This document shows, piece after piece, positions 8,087 to 15,931 of a DNA stretch of 17,345 bases (positions are counted from its first letter, which is position 1; every line of letters starts with the position of its first letter). Both the position numbers and the translations under genes were made by a program. The DNA is taken from NCBI GenBank assembly GCA_030740295.1, contig JASLXP010000476.1:1-17345 (forward strand), given 5' to 3'. The DNA is from Planctomycetota bacterium. GTDB taxonomy: Bacteria > Planctomycetota > PUPC01 > JACPCR01. The notes below the pieces were generated by a model. The model saw only the letters and a list, made by a program, of their open reading frames with translations. It did not search any database and was not told where the DNA came from.

Positions 8087-8113
8087 CGCCGCCACGGTGC
8101 GGCGAAATCGCCG
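8087..8113 (-). terminator. Alternative hairpins just after the 969-residue gene
   Basis: Two stems share sequence and exclude each other. One is CGCCGC (8087-8092) with GCGGCG (8099-8104) around a 6-base loop. The other is CGGCG (8100-8104) with CGCCG (8109-8113) around AAAT, abutting the stop codon. On the minus strand they lie immediately downstream of the gene, a terminator position, but no T run follows. They could instead stabilise the 3' end or attenuate read-through into the next gene. Confidence 0.35.
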
Positions 8114-11023
8114 TTACTTCGCTCTCTTCAAAACAAGATACGGCGGCTTCCAATCTTTCGGTTTGTCGCTGCTGAAGCCACCGGCTTCGATGAACAGGTA
8201 GGGCTCTGTCGGGCCTATCTTCTTCTCCTCGGTTTCCAACTCGAGGTCGACATCGAGGTCAAGATCATCCGCGTCATCCACCCCCAACGTCACTTCCGGT
8301 TCTTTGGGGTTATTGGGGAGCTCGACTTGCCGGATGGTCATCAGCAGCGCTTCGCCGCGGCTGGAGTCCATCAGGGTGTTGCCCGTCCAGATGCGTCTGG
8401 GATCGTCGGTCTTGCCGTCGTCATTGAAGGTGATCGATCGGAATGGAGTGCGGCCGGGATCCTTCTTCTTTTGGATTTTAAATTCGTCGAACGTCGCGAC
8501 CTGGTCGATGACCCGCCAGGTGCCGAGGATCTCTTTGTTGGCGATGAACTTTTCGTCGTACACATATTTGTCGGATTCCTTGAAGGTGGACTGCCATTTG
8601 GAAGTCAGTTTGGGCAGCACGAGCAGGAGCTCATCACTCCCGGGCGCATTGGAGATGAAGCTGTAGGCGCGGCCGCGGAGAATTTCCGTCTGAGCGCGGG
8701 TGATTTTTCCGGTTGGGGACTTCACCGGCTCAGGGATGGCCGCATAGGCATCGGAGAAGAGCTTGAGGCCAAACTTCTGCACCTCAGGACTGGCCGTCTG
8801 GAGTTTCTTGGCAATGCCGCCGACCGGGCCGGTCGATTGAAAGTCGATCCGCTTCTTGATGAGTTCAGCGATGGGCGGCAGCACTTTTTTGTAGTAACGC
8901 TTGTCGGTCGCGATGGGTGTGAGTGCCTTCGTGGCCGTGGTGTGCATCCACCAGTCCTCGTGATTCACAAACGACACGAGCCGATCGACGTGCGGTGCAA
9001 TACGCTCGGGGCCGGCCCGGGCGATGGCTTTCATGGCGGCCTGTGTTACCCACCACGACTCATCGGGATCGCTGAGCATTTTACCGACGAGGCCGAACAT
9101 CTCGTCGGTCACCCGATCGGCCGGCAGGGCCCTTCCTTTGAACATGCCGGTGATCGGCAGAAGACCGGTTTGCCGCATGCGAGGGTCTTCGCTCTTGAGC
9201 AACTCGAGGATGAGGTGGTCTCGTTTGTGTTGTCCGATCGCCCGGGCGGTCATCACTCGAACACCAAACTCCGGGTGACGGGCATACATCCGCAACGTGT
9301 CGTCGCTGACATCTTTGTGATTGATGCGGCGGAGGATAGGCCACGATGCATCGGTGGGGACCACCTCATTGCTCAAATCCTGGGCTTTGCCGGGTTTGTA
9401 TTCGGCCGGTTCGTTCGATTGAAAAGCATCGTCCGCGGCGTTGCCCCAGGGGCGTTTGGGCAGGGAGTATGTTTTGCACCATTGGGTCTTCGGCGCGCCG
9501 AACAGGCGAAGTTTTTTGCGTGGCAGCGTGTAGGCGAGCGCGTGGTAAGTGCCCCACGAGCGGGAATGCTCGGACGCCGAATTGTCGTAGCCTTCGCCGC
9601 CTGAGATGCCGATGCTGCCGTCGACACGCCGTGAGAGATCGTATAGCCAGCGGCGCTCGTTCATAAAGGAACGGTACTGGACGGGGCGCCTCTCCGGCAT
9701 CAGTCCCATGGCCGTGCTGTGCCAGAGCTCGCCGATGCCACCGCCGGTGTGGCCGGCCATGAACCACGACGTGGCATAAAAACTCTTCATGGCTGAGTTG
9801 TTCCGCGCCCGTGCGTAGATTGATGACTCACCCTCGGGCGACAACAGAGCCGCAGCCGCCATGGTTACGGCCAATCCGCCGGTCTTGCCGTTGTCACGGA
9901 ATCCGCCTTCGGGCCAGTGGTCTCCGTAAGGAACGTTGCCATGGCCGGCAAAACGGTAGAAGTGTTTGAGCGAGGTTTGAAGCATGTATTCGTCCACCTC
10001 GACGCCGCACTGCCGCGCCAACAGGAGGAACGTGACGCAGTGCACGCCCGCCGCGTTCATGTGTCCGCCCGCCATGTAGGTGAAGCCCGCGTGCCCGCGG
10101 CCGCTCCAGCCGCCGCTGTATAACGTCTTCCTGAGTTCCTCAGTCATTTTCTTGATGACCGGCAGGATACGGCGGTCTCCGGTGCGCAGGTAGTATTCAC
10201 AGACGCCCGGGCCGAGCATCCCATTGCTCCACGGATAAGAGCCAACGCCTTCAAAATCCTTCATCCATTTCTTGACGACCTCCAGGTCTTTCTCCTCACC
10301 GGTGGAGAGCAGAAACAGCACCGATCCCCATCTCGGTTTTTCATGCGTGGCAAGGAGATCGGCCATCTTCCTGACGATGCGGTCAGACTTCTTGCAGTTG
10401 AGCGGCCAGGTCTCGCTGTAAGTGCCGAGCACCGGAATCTTGACGATGACCTCATACGCCACGGCTGCGGCCGCTTTCGGCTTTCCTTTGGCAATAGTCT
10501 TCGTCAGTTCGTCGGCATCATCACCGGGGAGGGCGAGGGCGCCGGGAGCCACTTTTTTGACCGGCTTACTTCTCGAGGGCTTGTCCCTCACGATCATCTT
10601 CAGCACGCCATCCGTGGCCTCAGCTTCGGAGATGATGTTGCCGAGGATGATGCGCGGGTCGACGTCCTTCAGGGTCTTGCCGTTGATGCTCTCGATGATT
10701 TGACCGGGCTTCAGCTTGCCCGTTGCCGCAGCCGGAGAATCCTTCTCGACATTCTTGATACGCATGGTAAACGCCGGCTGAATCAGCTCGAGACCAATCC
10801 CGACCGGCCCGAAGTGCGTGATCGTCCAAGTCCCCTTCTCGTTTGGATAAGGGTGGAATTGCGGATGGACTTTGTAGTACGAACTCCCGGCCAATGCATC
10901 GTAAAGCGAGCCGGGGGCAGCCGGGACATTCGCCACCAAGCCCAGCAATACCGCGGTGATGGTTACCCCCATTTCCGTTGAAATCTTCCTGCTCTTCATA
11001 TCGTCTTGTCCGCGGATACTCAT
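8114..11023 (-). CDS. Large exported PDZ / alpha-toroid / HEAT / lipocalin-like protein (DUF6288-like)
   Basis: This 969-residue protein is a paralogue of the 1413-residue gene product downstream. It has a signal peptide (hydrophobic about 19-35), a PDZ-like domain at about 74-205 (GIGLELIQPAFTMRI, then SPAAATGKLKPGQIIESING) split by a low-complexity insert at 148-187, an alpha-toroid-like region at about 200-512, HEAT-like repeats at about 568-760, and a C-terminal beta-barrel-like domain at about 826-967 that opens with ILGTWRVID and ends YLFIEAGGF...KPPYLVLKR, reminiscent of lipocalin-like planctomycete domains. Motifs shared with the paralogue are ETWPLNC.KSD, CEYYLRTGD, VPYGDH and LRLFGAPK. 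An acidic insert lies at 913-935. Function is unknown. The ATG at 10999 (residue 9) would give a more conventional signal peptide, and GGA lies upstream of it, so the true start may be 10999 rather than 11023. Confidence 0.83.
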   Translation of the reverse strand: MSIRGQDDMKSRKISTEMGVTITAVLLGLVANVPAAPGSLYDALAGSSYYKVHPQFHPYPNEKGTWTITHFGPVGIGLELIQPAFTMRIKNVEKDSPAAATGKLKPGQIIESINGKTLKDVDPRIILGNIISEAEATDGVLKMIVRDKPSRSKPVKKVAPGALALPGDDADELTKTIAKGKPKAAAAVAYEVIVKIPVLGTYSETWPLNCKKSDRIVRKMADLLATHEKPRWGSVLFLLSTGEEKDLEVVKKWMKDFEGVGSYPWSNGMLGPGVCEYYLRTGDRRILPVIKKMTEELRKTLYSGGWSGRGHAGFTYMAGGHMNAAGVHCVTFLLLARQCGVEVDEYMLQTSLKHFYRFAGHGNVPYGDHWPEGGFRDNGKTGGLAVTMAAAALLSPEGESSIYARARNNSAMKSFYATSWFMAGHTGGGIGELWHSTAMGLMPERRPVQYRSFMNERRWLYDLSRRVDGSIGISGGEGYDNSASEHSRSWGTYHALAYTLPRKKLRLFGAPKTQWCKTYSLPKRPWGNAADDAFQSNEPAEYKPGKAQDLSNEVVPTDASWPILRRINHKDVSDDTLRMYARHPEFGVRVMTARAIGQHKRDHLILELLKSEDPRMRQTGLLPITGMFKGRALPADRVTDEMFGLVGKMLSDPDESWWVTQAAMKAIARAGPERIAPHVDRLVSFVNHEDWWMHTTATKALTPIATDKRYYKKVLPPIAELIKKRIDFQSTGPVGGIAKKLQTASPEVQKFGLKLFSDAYAAIPEPVKSPTGKITRAQTEILRGRAYSFISNAPGSDELLLVLPKLTSKWQSTFKESDKYVYDEKFIANKEILGTWRVIDQVATFDEFKIQKKKDPGRTPFRSITFNDDGKTDDPRRIWTGNTLMDSSRGEALLMTIRQVELPNNPKEPEVTLGVDDADDLDLDVDLELETEEKKIGPTEPYLFIEAGGFSSDKPKDWKPPYLVLKRAK

Positions 11024-11281
11024 TTAAGTCAGGGAAGGTTATCCCCTGAATGCTCCATTGCCTGTCCAGGAGGGTGTCCTTATGCGTCAAATTTGGTGAC
11101 CAGTTGCGCCAGCCTCACAGCCTGCATTACTTGCCCAGTCCAAGTCGTTGATGGATGTCGTCTTTTCTGAATGGTGAAGCCGGCAGTTTTCAGTTGTAAC
11201 GAACGGCAGGAACTAAGTAGAAAAGACAGTTACGATAGCATCAGATTTCTCTTTCCGACCACCATCCGGACCAGGCTCACC
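11024..11281. promoter_or_regulatory. Divergent intergenic region
   Basis: This 258-base gap lies between the divergent 969-residue gene (minus) and the Dabb gene (plus) and must hold the 5' signals of both, unless the plus gene starts earlier. I could not place a convincing -35/-10 pair for either direction. A plus-strand frame is open from an ATG at 11171 into the Dabb gene, but the added 37 residues look noncoding. Confidence 0.4.
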
Positions 11282-11578
11282 ATGATCAAACACATCGTCC
11301 TATTCAAAATCAAAGACACTGTCATGGAAGACCAGGTTCAGCATGTCTTTAGTGAACTTGCCGGGCTGAAAGACCTGATCCCCGGCCTGCTCGATTTCTC
11401 CGGTGGCCCTTACTCGAGCCCGGAAGGCCTGAACAAGGAATTCACACATGGCTTCATCATGACCTTCAAAACAGCCGAGGACCGGGACATCTACCTCCCG
11501 CACCCGGAACACGAACGCGTCAAGGAACTCGTTATCCCTTGCGTCGATGATGTTGTTGCCTTCGATTTCGAGGACTAA
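11282..11578 (+). CDS. Dabb family (stress-responsive alpha/beta-barrel) protein
   Basis: This 98-residue cytoplasmic protein matches the Dabb family (Pfam Dabb, dimeric ferredoxin-like alpha/beta barrel) over its whole length. It opens MIKHIVLFKIKD, has the helix ending in LIPGL, then a strand with HGFIMTFKTAEDRD, then the HPEHERVKE motif and the final strand VVAFDFED. Dabb proteins form dimers; a few are enzymes such as olivetolic acid cyclase, but most bacterial ones have no known substrate. The start at 11282 is chosen because the family begins exactly with this MIKH segment; the upstream extension from 11171 adds nonconserved residues. It stands apart from its neighbours: a divergent gene on the left and a 300-base gap on the right, so it is probably a single-gene unit. 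Confidence 0.9.
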   Translation: MIKHIVLFKIKDTVMEDQVQHVFSELAGLKDLIPGLLDFSGGPYSSPEGLNKEFTHGFIMTFKTAEDRDIYLPHPEHERVKELVIPCVDDVVAFDFED

Positions 11579-11878
11579 CGCGCTGATAACCATATACGGC
11601 ACGTTCAGGGGCTGTTGATGTGTGAAAATCGCAAAATGGGAAGCTATGAGACATCATAAGCCTCAATGACGCATCAGCCGCCCCTGGCCGATGGATATGA
11701 GGGCAGTGACGGCGCCATCGTCATCCAAACCCAGAGCGACTGAGCGGTCTGGTGGGTCGGGCCGTATCGGAGCCTCACTCGGGCCAGATTTACGGGTTCG
11801 AGTGTCGGAGTCCCCTTTCGTCTGCAACCGAAATTCCCTAAGCGCCAAACGACCCAGACGCGGAGCCAAGTAGAACAC
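11579..11878. other. Intergenic region between Dabb and BtrH-like genes
   Basis: This is 300 bases with no gene I can support. A short minus-strand frame crosses it, but the peptide is unfamiliar and overlaps the next gene. One hairpin stands out: CACTCGGGCC at 11776-11785 pairs with GGTTCGAGTG at 11795-11804, 10 pairs including two G-U, with a 9-base loop. It sits about 75 bases before the BtrH-like start codon and lacks a T run, so it may be a 5' leader structure or chance. Confidence 0.4.
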
Positions 11879-12829
11879 ATGAAAAAAATCGAAAATCTCA
11901 CATGGCGTCAGATGCATGTCTCACACCTCGGCTGCATCAAAGGTTGTCTTGAATTTCTGGGGATAGATGTTTCTCCGCCATGGCTGTTTGGTGCCACGGG
12001 TCACGCGTTCGTCATCAATGTTCACGAAACCGCATGCCCAAGCGGACCAACTGCATGGAATACGGAGATGCTTTTCGCCCTGGGTAAAAACATCGGTTAC
12101 AACGCGGGCGGCTATTTCTGTATGAAATCCAGTGAGAGCTTCGAGGATTTCCAGGAGAAGAGCTGGCAAATGGTGCAGAAATCCATAGACGGCGGCACGC
12201 CCTGTTTCGGCTGGGAACTGGCCATCCCCGAATACTATGTGGTCAATGGATACGATGAGACCGGCTATCTCTTTTCCGGCCCCGGTGCTGAGGAAGGAGG
12301 GCCGGAGGCCAAACCATGGCGCGAGTTGGGGGACTCGGGGATCGGTGTTCTCGAAATGTTCACAGTGGACGCAGGCGAAGCAGTGGATGACTCGGTGGCG
12401 GTAAAGGAGGCACTGAGTTTTGGATTGGCGCACGCCAGCACCAGAAGCTGGATCTTTCCAAAATACAGTTCCGGCGTGGAAGGCTTCGAGACGCTGATAA
12501 GAGGCATCAAGGATGACGTTTCGGAACCATTCGGTTTCGCGTACAACATTGCCGTGTGGACGGAATGCCGCGAGATGGCAGTGCTCTTCCTGAAAGAGGC
12601 AAAAGAACGAACGGGTCTGGACGGCCTATACAACAGCGCTGTCGGTCATTACGAAGCCACAGCATCAGCACTGCGAAAAGTGGCAGACGCTTTCCCCTTT
12701 CATGGCATGAGCCCCGAACATCTCAAAGACTCGGACCTGCGTGCTGTTGCGATTGAGGAGCTTGGCAAAGCAAGAGATACCGAACGCGCCGGTCTTAACG
12801 CTCTCGAAGCCATCCGTGATGCGCTTTAG
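11879..12829 (+). CDS. BtrH N-terminal-like / C39-like papain-fold protein
   Basis: This 316-residue protein has no signal peptide. Residues about 10-160 resemble the BtrH_N family (papain-like fold related to C39 peptidases). A Cys-containing helix HLGCIKGCLEFLG has Cys19 or Cys23 as candidate nucleophile, WLFGATGHAFVINVHE holds His42, and YYVVNGYDETGYLF is the usual core strand pair with Asn123/Asp126. Residues about 170-316 are helical and may correspond to the accessory half of such proteins. BtrH itself transfers an acyl side chain from an acyl carrier protein to ribostamycin in butirosin synthesis; others in the family are uncharacterised. No carrier protein or antibiotic genes are present here, so the role is open: an acyltransferase, amidase or peptidase. 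The Shine-Dalgarno is weak. The next gene starts 95 bases downstream. Confidence 0.7.
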   Translation: MKKIENLTWRQMHVSHLGCIKGCLEFLGIDVSPPWLFGATGHAFVINVHETACPSGPTAWNTEMLFALGKNIGYNAGGYFCMKSSESFEDFQEKSWQMVQKSIDGGTPCFGWELAIPEYYVVNGYDETGYLFSGPGAEEGGPEAKPWRELGDSGIGVLEMFTVDAGEAVDDSVAVKEALSFGLAHASTRSWIFPKYSSGVEGFETLIRGIKDDVSEPFGFAYNIAVWTECREMAVLFLKEAKERTGLDGLYNSAVGHYEATASALRKVADAFPFHGMSPEHLKDSDLRAVAIEELGKARDTERAGLNALEAIRDAL

Positions 12830-12924
12830 CAGCGACGATCCCGTCAGTAGAAGGACTCTTTACGCAGGAATGTCCCAGCCTTTCACCCACGGGCCACTTC
12901 TGAAAAACCACTTACTCTGATTGC

Positions 12925-15792
12925 ATGAATTCATCCTCAGTCCTGTTGTTGCTTACTCTTGGCGTGCCGCTTTACGGGGAGACCTTCACGATCAACAGCA
13001 TCGTCCCCGATCGAATGCCGGGGGATTTGGAACTGGCGGTCATCCCCACCCCGCAGGAATCAGATTGGCCGGACAGGATGATTCGGGCCGGACAGGTAGC
13101 GATCGTTGTTTCGGATCCGAAGAAACTGAGGGCAGGCAAAGATGAACTCATAGAACTGTTTGGCGGCCCTGAGAATGTGGAGTTTTTTACCAGACAGAAG
13201 AAAGCCGAGGCCAGGGAAGGCATCACCTCTACGATTTCAATCTCAGTCCCTGAGCGGGCCATCGCCGGCGGGCACAGGGAGGCTTACAGGCTGTCCATCA
13301 AACCTGGTGAGGAGCGACACCGTATCACGATAGAAGGCAACACTTGGCAGGCGTGCCACTGGGCGTTGCAGACGCTCAGGCAGATCTGTTACCTGAAGGA
13401 CAGCAGCCTCTACATCCGCTGTGGCCGGGTGACCGATTGGCCCGTCTTCCCGTTGCGAGGCTGCAAACGGCCGCAGCCATGGGAGCACTCGTTTAAATCA
13501 AATTTTCGGTATTCGGTGAATGGGCTGCGCACGAAAGAACAGTTTCAGAATCACTTCATGGATCGGTTCATTCCTGATCCTTTTATCGGACGCGAATTGG
13601 ATACGTCCGAGAAAACGATCGAGAAATTCGAAGAGCAGATGGCACAGTTCAACACCGACGGCGCGACCGGATACGCGTTTCACGTGGATGACATGCCCAT
13701 GAAGCTCTCCGATTCGACTCAGGCAAGATTCAACGGTAACTACGAAGCCGCGATCCATTCGTTCTTGTCAAGCATGAAGTCAGCAAGAGACCGCATCGAT
13801 CCGGGCGATTCACTTTATTTTATTGCGCAGCCGTACTGGACGAACACCAATTACAGGACCTATGCGGATGCCATTAACAAGGCCGGAGGTCTACCTTCCG
13901 ACCTGGGGATGATCCTGTGCGGCCACGAAGTGACCAGTTGGGCCCTGCCTAGGGATGACATCCAGGCTTACCGTGAAGCATTCAAGACCATCAGAACAAA
14001 GGCGCTCATATACGACAACATTTACGATTCGACCTTCATCCCCGTGGATGCCCGCCCCGCGGAATTGGCAGAGGTCATCGACGGCGTCATCCCCGAACAA
14101 GCCACCGCTACTGGCCGGATCACTCGCCTTGATTGGGGCTGGAATCCCAGGGCATACAATCCCGATCGCAGCCTCAAGCTCGCATGCCGTGAACTCGCAG
14201 GGCTCAAGCACTGGGACACGCTCTACCATGCCATCCGATTGAGCGATGGACGTCTTCCCGGCCCAAATTACGAACCGCGCAAGGCCGCGCTGGGGCGGTT
14301 CAAGGTGCTCACCAGGCAACTTCATTCTTACCTGGACAAGCTGAACGAAATCGCGGATGACGCAGGCAACATCCCCGGCGGATTCGAAATTAAAGGGCCG
14401 GCTGCGGTCAGCCATCCGTTTAAAGGAATCATCGACGACTTGGGCCTGTTCTCTATCGCGCTCAGCGAAGACGAGCTCGATGCCATCTACGAGGAAGGGC
14501 TGGAATCTCGCCTCGAGGAAAACGATGAATTACGAGAGGCCGCGGTCGGTATCTGGCTCATGGATGATCCGTCCTCGGAAAGAGTGTTGGACAGTGCCGG
14601 TCGCAAGATCCATGCGGCAGTGAAAGGAAGACGGACTCGAAAGGTCGCGGGCAAACATGGCCTTGCCCTCCGCTTCCCCGGTAACGATGGCAACAGCGTG
14701 CGCGTCCCATACCGGCCGCTGCTGCGGCTCAACGCTTTCACGATCACCACCTGGATAAAGGCCCGGCACACCGGTAACTACCAAGTGATCCTGCACCGGT
14801 TTGGTAAAGATGATCACCGCAATTATTCGCTCATCCTCGACAAGGAGGGCCGCCCCTACGCAGACGTTTTTCCCGTCCCGGGAGTGAGCGCAAACATCAA
14901 GGTAACCGACGATAAGTGGCATCACCTTGCAGTCACGCTCGAAGGAAGGGAATCACGGATCTACGTGGACAACAGACTGAGAGGCACACGCCAGGTGAAA
15001 GGCGGTCTGAGTTTTCGCGGCGACGCGCCGCTGAGCATCGGCGCCACTTCCAGTCCGAATGTTTCGAGGCCCAAAGGCTACGCTTACGGGGTAGTCCATC
15101 ACCTCACTGATTTCGTCGAGGGGATCGATAAACACGAGGCCACGTCCGCGCAGATGAAAAACGCATACAAGGAAATGAAAGCAGCCCGGCTTAGGAACAA
15201 GATTCAGATCGATGGAAGGATGGAGAATGCCTGGTCCGTCACTTCACCCGCTGGCAACTTTGTCATCGGCCACAACGGCGAACCGGCCTCAGAGCCAATC
15301 CAACTCTCCGTCCGTGCGGGCTACGACGCCGAGAATCTGTATCTGTCCATCACGAATCGTTCAAAGGCGCAAAGCGAAGCAGAACTGGCAAAGCTCACAC
15401 GCCGGGACCGCATCCTGGCAAACGGACTCGGCCCCGATCACCTGATCGCCCTTCTCGACCCCGGTCATACCCACAAATGGAGCTACGAATTCCGAGTCTC
15501 CCGCAACGGGACAATGCACGACGGCCGCTTCCACATCGGGTCCGCCGAAACCCCGCAAGGCAAGCAATGGAACAGCGGCGCAAAAGTCGCCACGCACAGC
15601 ACGGCAGCTCAATGGACGGCCGAGCTGGCCATCCCGCTGAAAAGGCTCGGAAAAGCGCCGGCGAGCGGCAGCGTGTGGGGCATCAATTTCTGGGCACGAA
15701 AGCCCGGCACTCCGCCCCTCATCTGGTCCCACAAGATTCGCTGGTGGGGGTTCACCGATACTCGGCAGGCGGGGCATTTGCTGTTTGAGTAA
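12925..15792 (+). CDS. Exported GH84-type beta-N-acetylglucosaminidase-like protein with LamG and CBM9-like parts
   Basis: This is a 955-residue protein with a short signal peptide (about 1-18). Residues about 36-160 form a GH20b-type alpha/beta domain (EAYRLSI, ITIEGNTWQACHWALQTLRQI). Residues about 174-430 form the catalytic barrel, resembling GH84 (NAGidase), with the adjacent aspartates Asp255-Asp256 in AFHVDDMP in the position of the GH84 catalytic pair, an ILCGHEVTSW strand where GH84 enzymes have WTGP-type sequence, and a LIYDNIYDS strand. Helices follow at about 430-480. A LamG-like lectin domain at about 497-706 is in permuted order, more helices lie at 720-757, and a CBM9-like domain is at about 760-955 (IDGRMENAW, AENLYLSI, WTAELAIPLKRLG). 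GH84 enzymes cleave beta-N-acetylglucosamine by a substrate-assisted mechanism. Several GH84 landmarks are weakly conserved, so substrate may differ. No Shine-Dalgarno is visible. Confidence 0.78.
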   Translation: MNSSSVLLLLTLGVPLYGETFTINSIVPDRMPGDLELAVIPTPQESDWPDRMIRAGQVAIVVSDPKKLRAGKDELIELFGGPENVEFFTRQKKAEAREGITSTISISVPERAIAGGHREAYRLSIKPGEERHRITIEGNTWQACHWALQTLRQICYLKDSSLYIRCGRVTDWPVFPLRGCKRPQPWEHSFKSNFRYSVNGLRTKEQFQNHFMDRFIPDPFIGRELDTSEKTIEKFEEQMAQFNTDGATGYAFHVDDMPMKLSDSTQARFNGNYEAAIHSFLSSMKSARDRIDPGDSLYFIAQPYWTNTNYRTYADAINKAGGLPSDLGMILCGHEVTSWALPRDDIQAYREAFKTIRTKALIYDNIYDSTFIPVDARPAELAEVIDGVIPEQATATGRITRLDWGWNPRAYNPDRSLKLACRELAGLKHWDTLYHAIRLSDGRLPGPNYEPRKAALGRFKVLTRQLHSYLDKLNEIADDAGNIPGGFEIKGPAAVSHPFKGIIDDLGLFSIALSEDELDAIYEEGLESRLEENDELREAAVGIWLMDDPSSERVLDSAGRKIHAAVKGRRTRKVAGKHGLALRFPGNDGNSVRVPYRPLLRLNAFTITTWIKARHTGNYQVILHRFGKDDHRNYSLILDKEGRPYADVFPVPGVSANIKVTDDKWHHLAVTLEGRESRIYVDNRLRGTRQVKGGLSFRGDAPLSIGATSSPNVSRPKGYAYGVVHHLTDFVEGIDKHEATSAQMKNAYKEMKAARLRNKIQIDGRMENAWSVTSPAGNFVIGHNGEPASEPIQLSVRAGYDAENLYLSITNRSKAQSEAELAKLTRRDRILANGLGPDHLIALLDPGHTHKWSYEFRVSRNGTMHDGRFHIGSAETPQGKQWNSGAKVATHSTAAQWTAELAIPLKRLGKAPASGSVWGINFWARKPGTPPLIWSHKIRWWGFTDTRQAGHLLFE

Positions 15793-15931
15793 AGGTTTTG
15801 CAGTTTTGGGGGATTGCCGAGGCAAGCTGCGCACACGTCCTCGTCATAGCCTTTGTCTCTGTTTATCTGCCAGAGCATTCGAACCGACGAAGACTAAGAT
15901 TACGCCACCACAAACCAACCCGGACAAACAA

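Larger units (their letters stand above)
7917..8113. other. Repeat- and hairpin-rich spacer between the paralogues
   Basis: On the minus strand this 197-base spacer begins right after the stop codon of the upstream paralogue. It carries, in transcript order, two overlapping GC hairpins (8087-8113), a longer 7-bp inverted repeat (GCTGCCA at 8044-8050 with TGGCAGC at 8079-8085), and the 10-bp tandem repeat (7992-8031). Open frames across it look like chance. Whether the two genes form one transcript is unclear. Confidence 0.6.

Noticed and set aside
8327..9604. 425-codon plus-strand open frame
   Set aside because: It lies wholly antisense to the 969-residue gene, whose product has clear domains. 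The antisense peptide has no recognisable motif and is a by-product of GC-rich codon usage.
11160..11227. 9-bp inverted repeat GTCTTTTCT/AGAAAAGAC with a 50-base spacer
   Set aside because: Several inverted repeats of this length within 60 bases are expected by chance in 17 kb, and no supporting feature is present.
11790..11815. GGGTTCGAG sequence resembling a tRNA T-arm
   Set aside because: No acceptor, D-arm or anticodon stem can be built around it, and the T stem does not close correctly.
11663..11917. 84-codon minus-strand frame in the Dabb-BtrH gap
   Set aside because: It overlaps the start of the BtrH-like gene on the other strand, has no ribosome site and no family resemblance.
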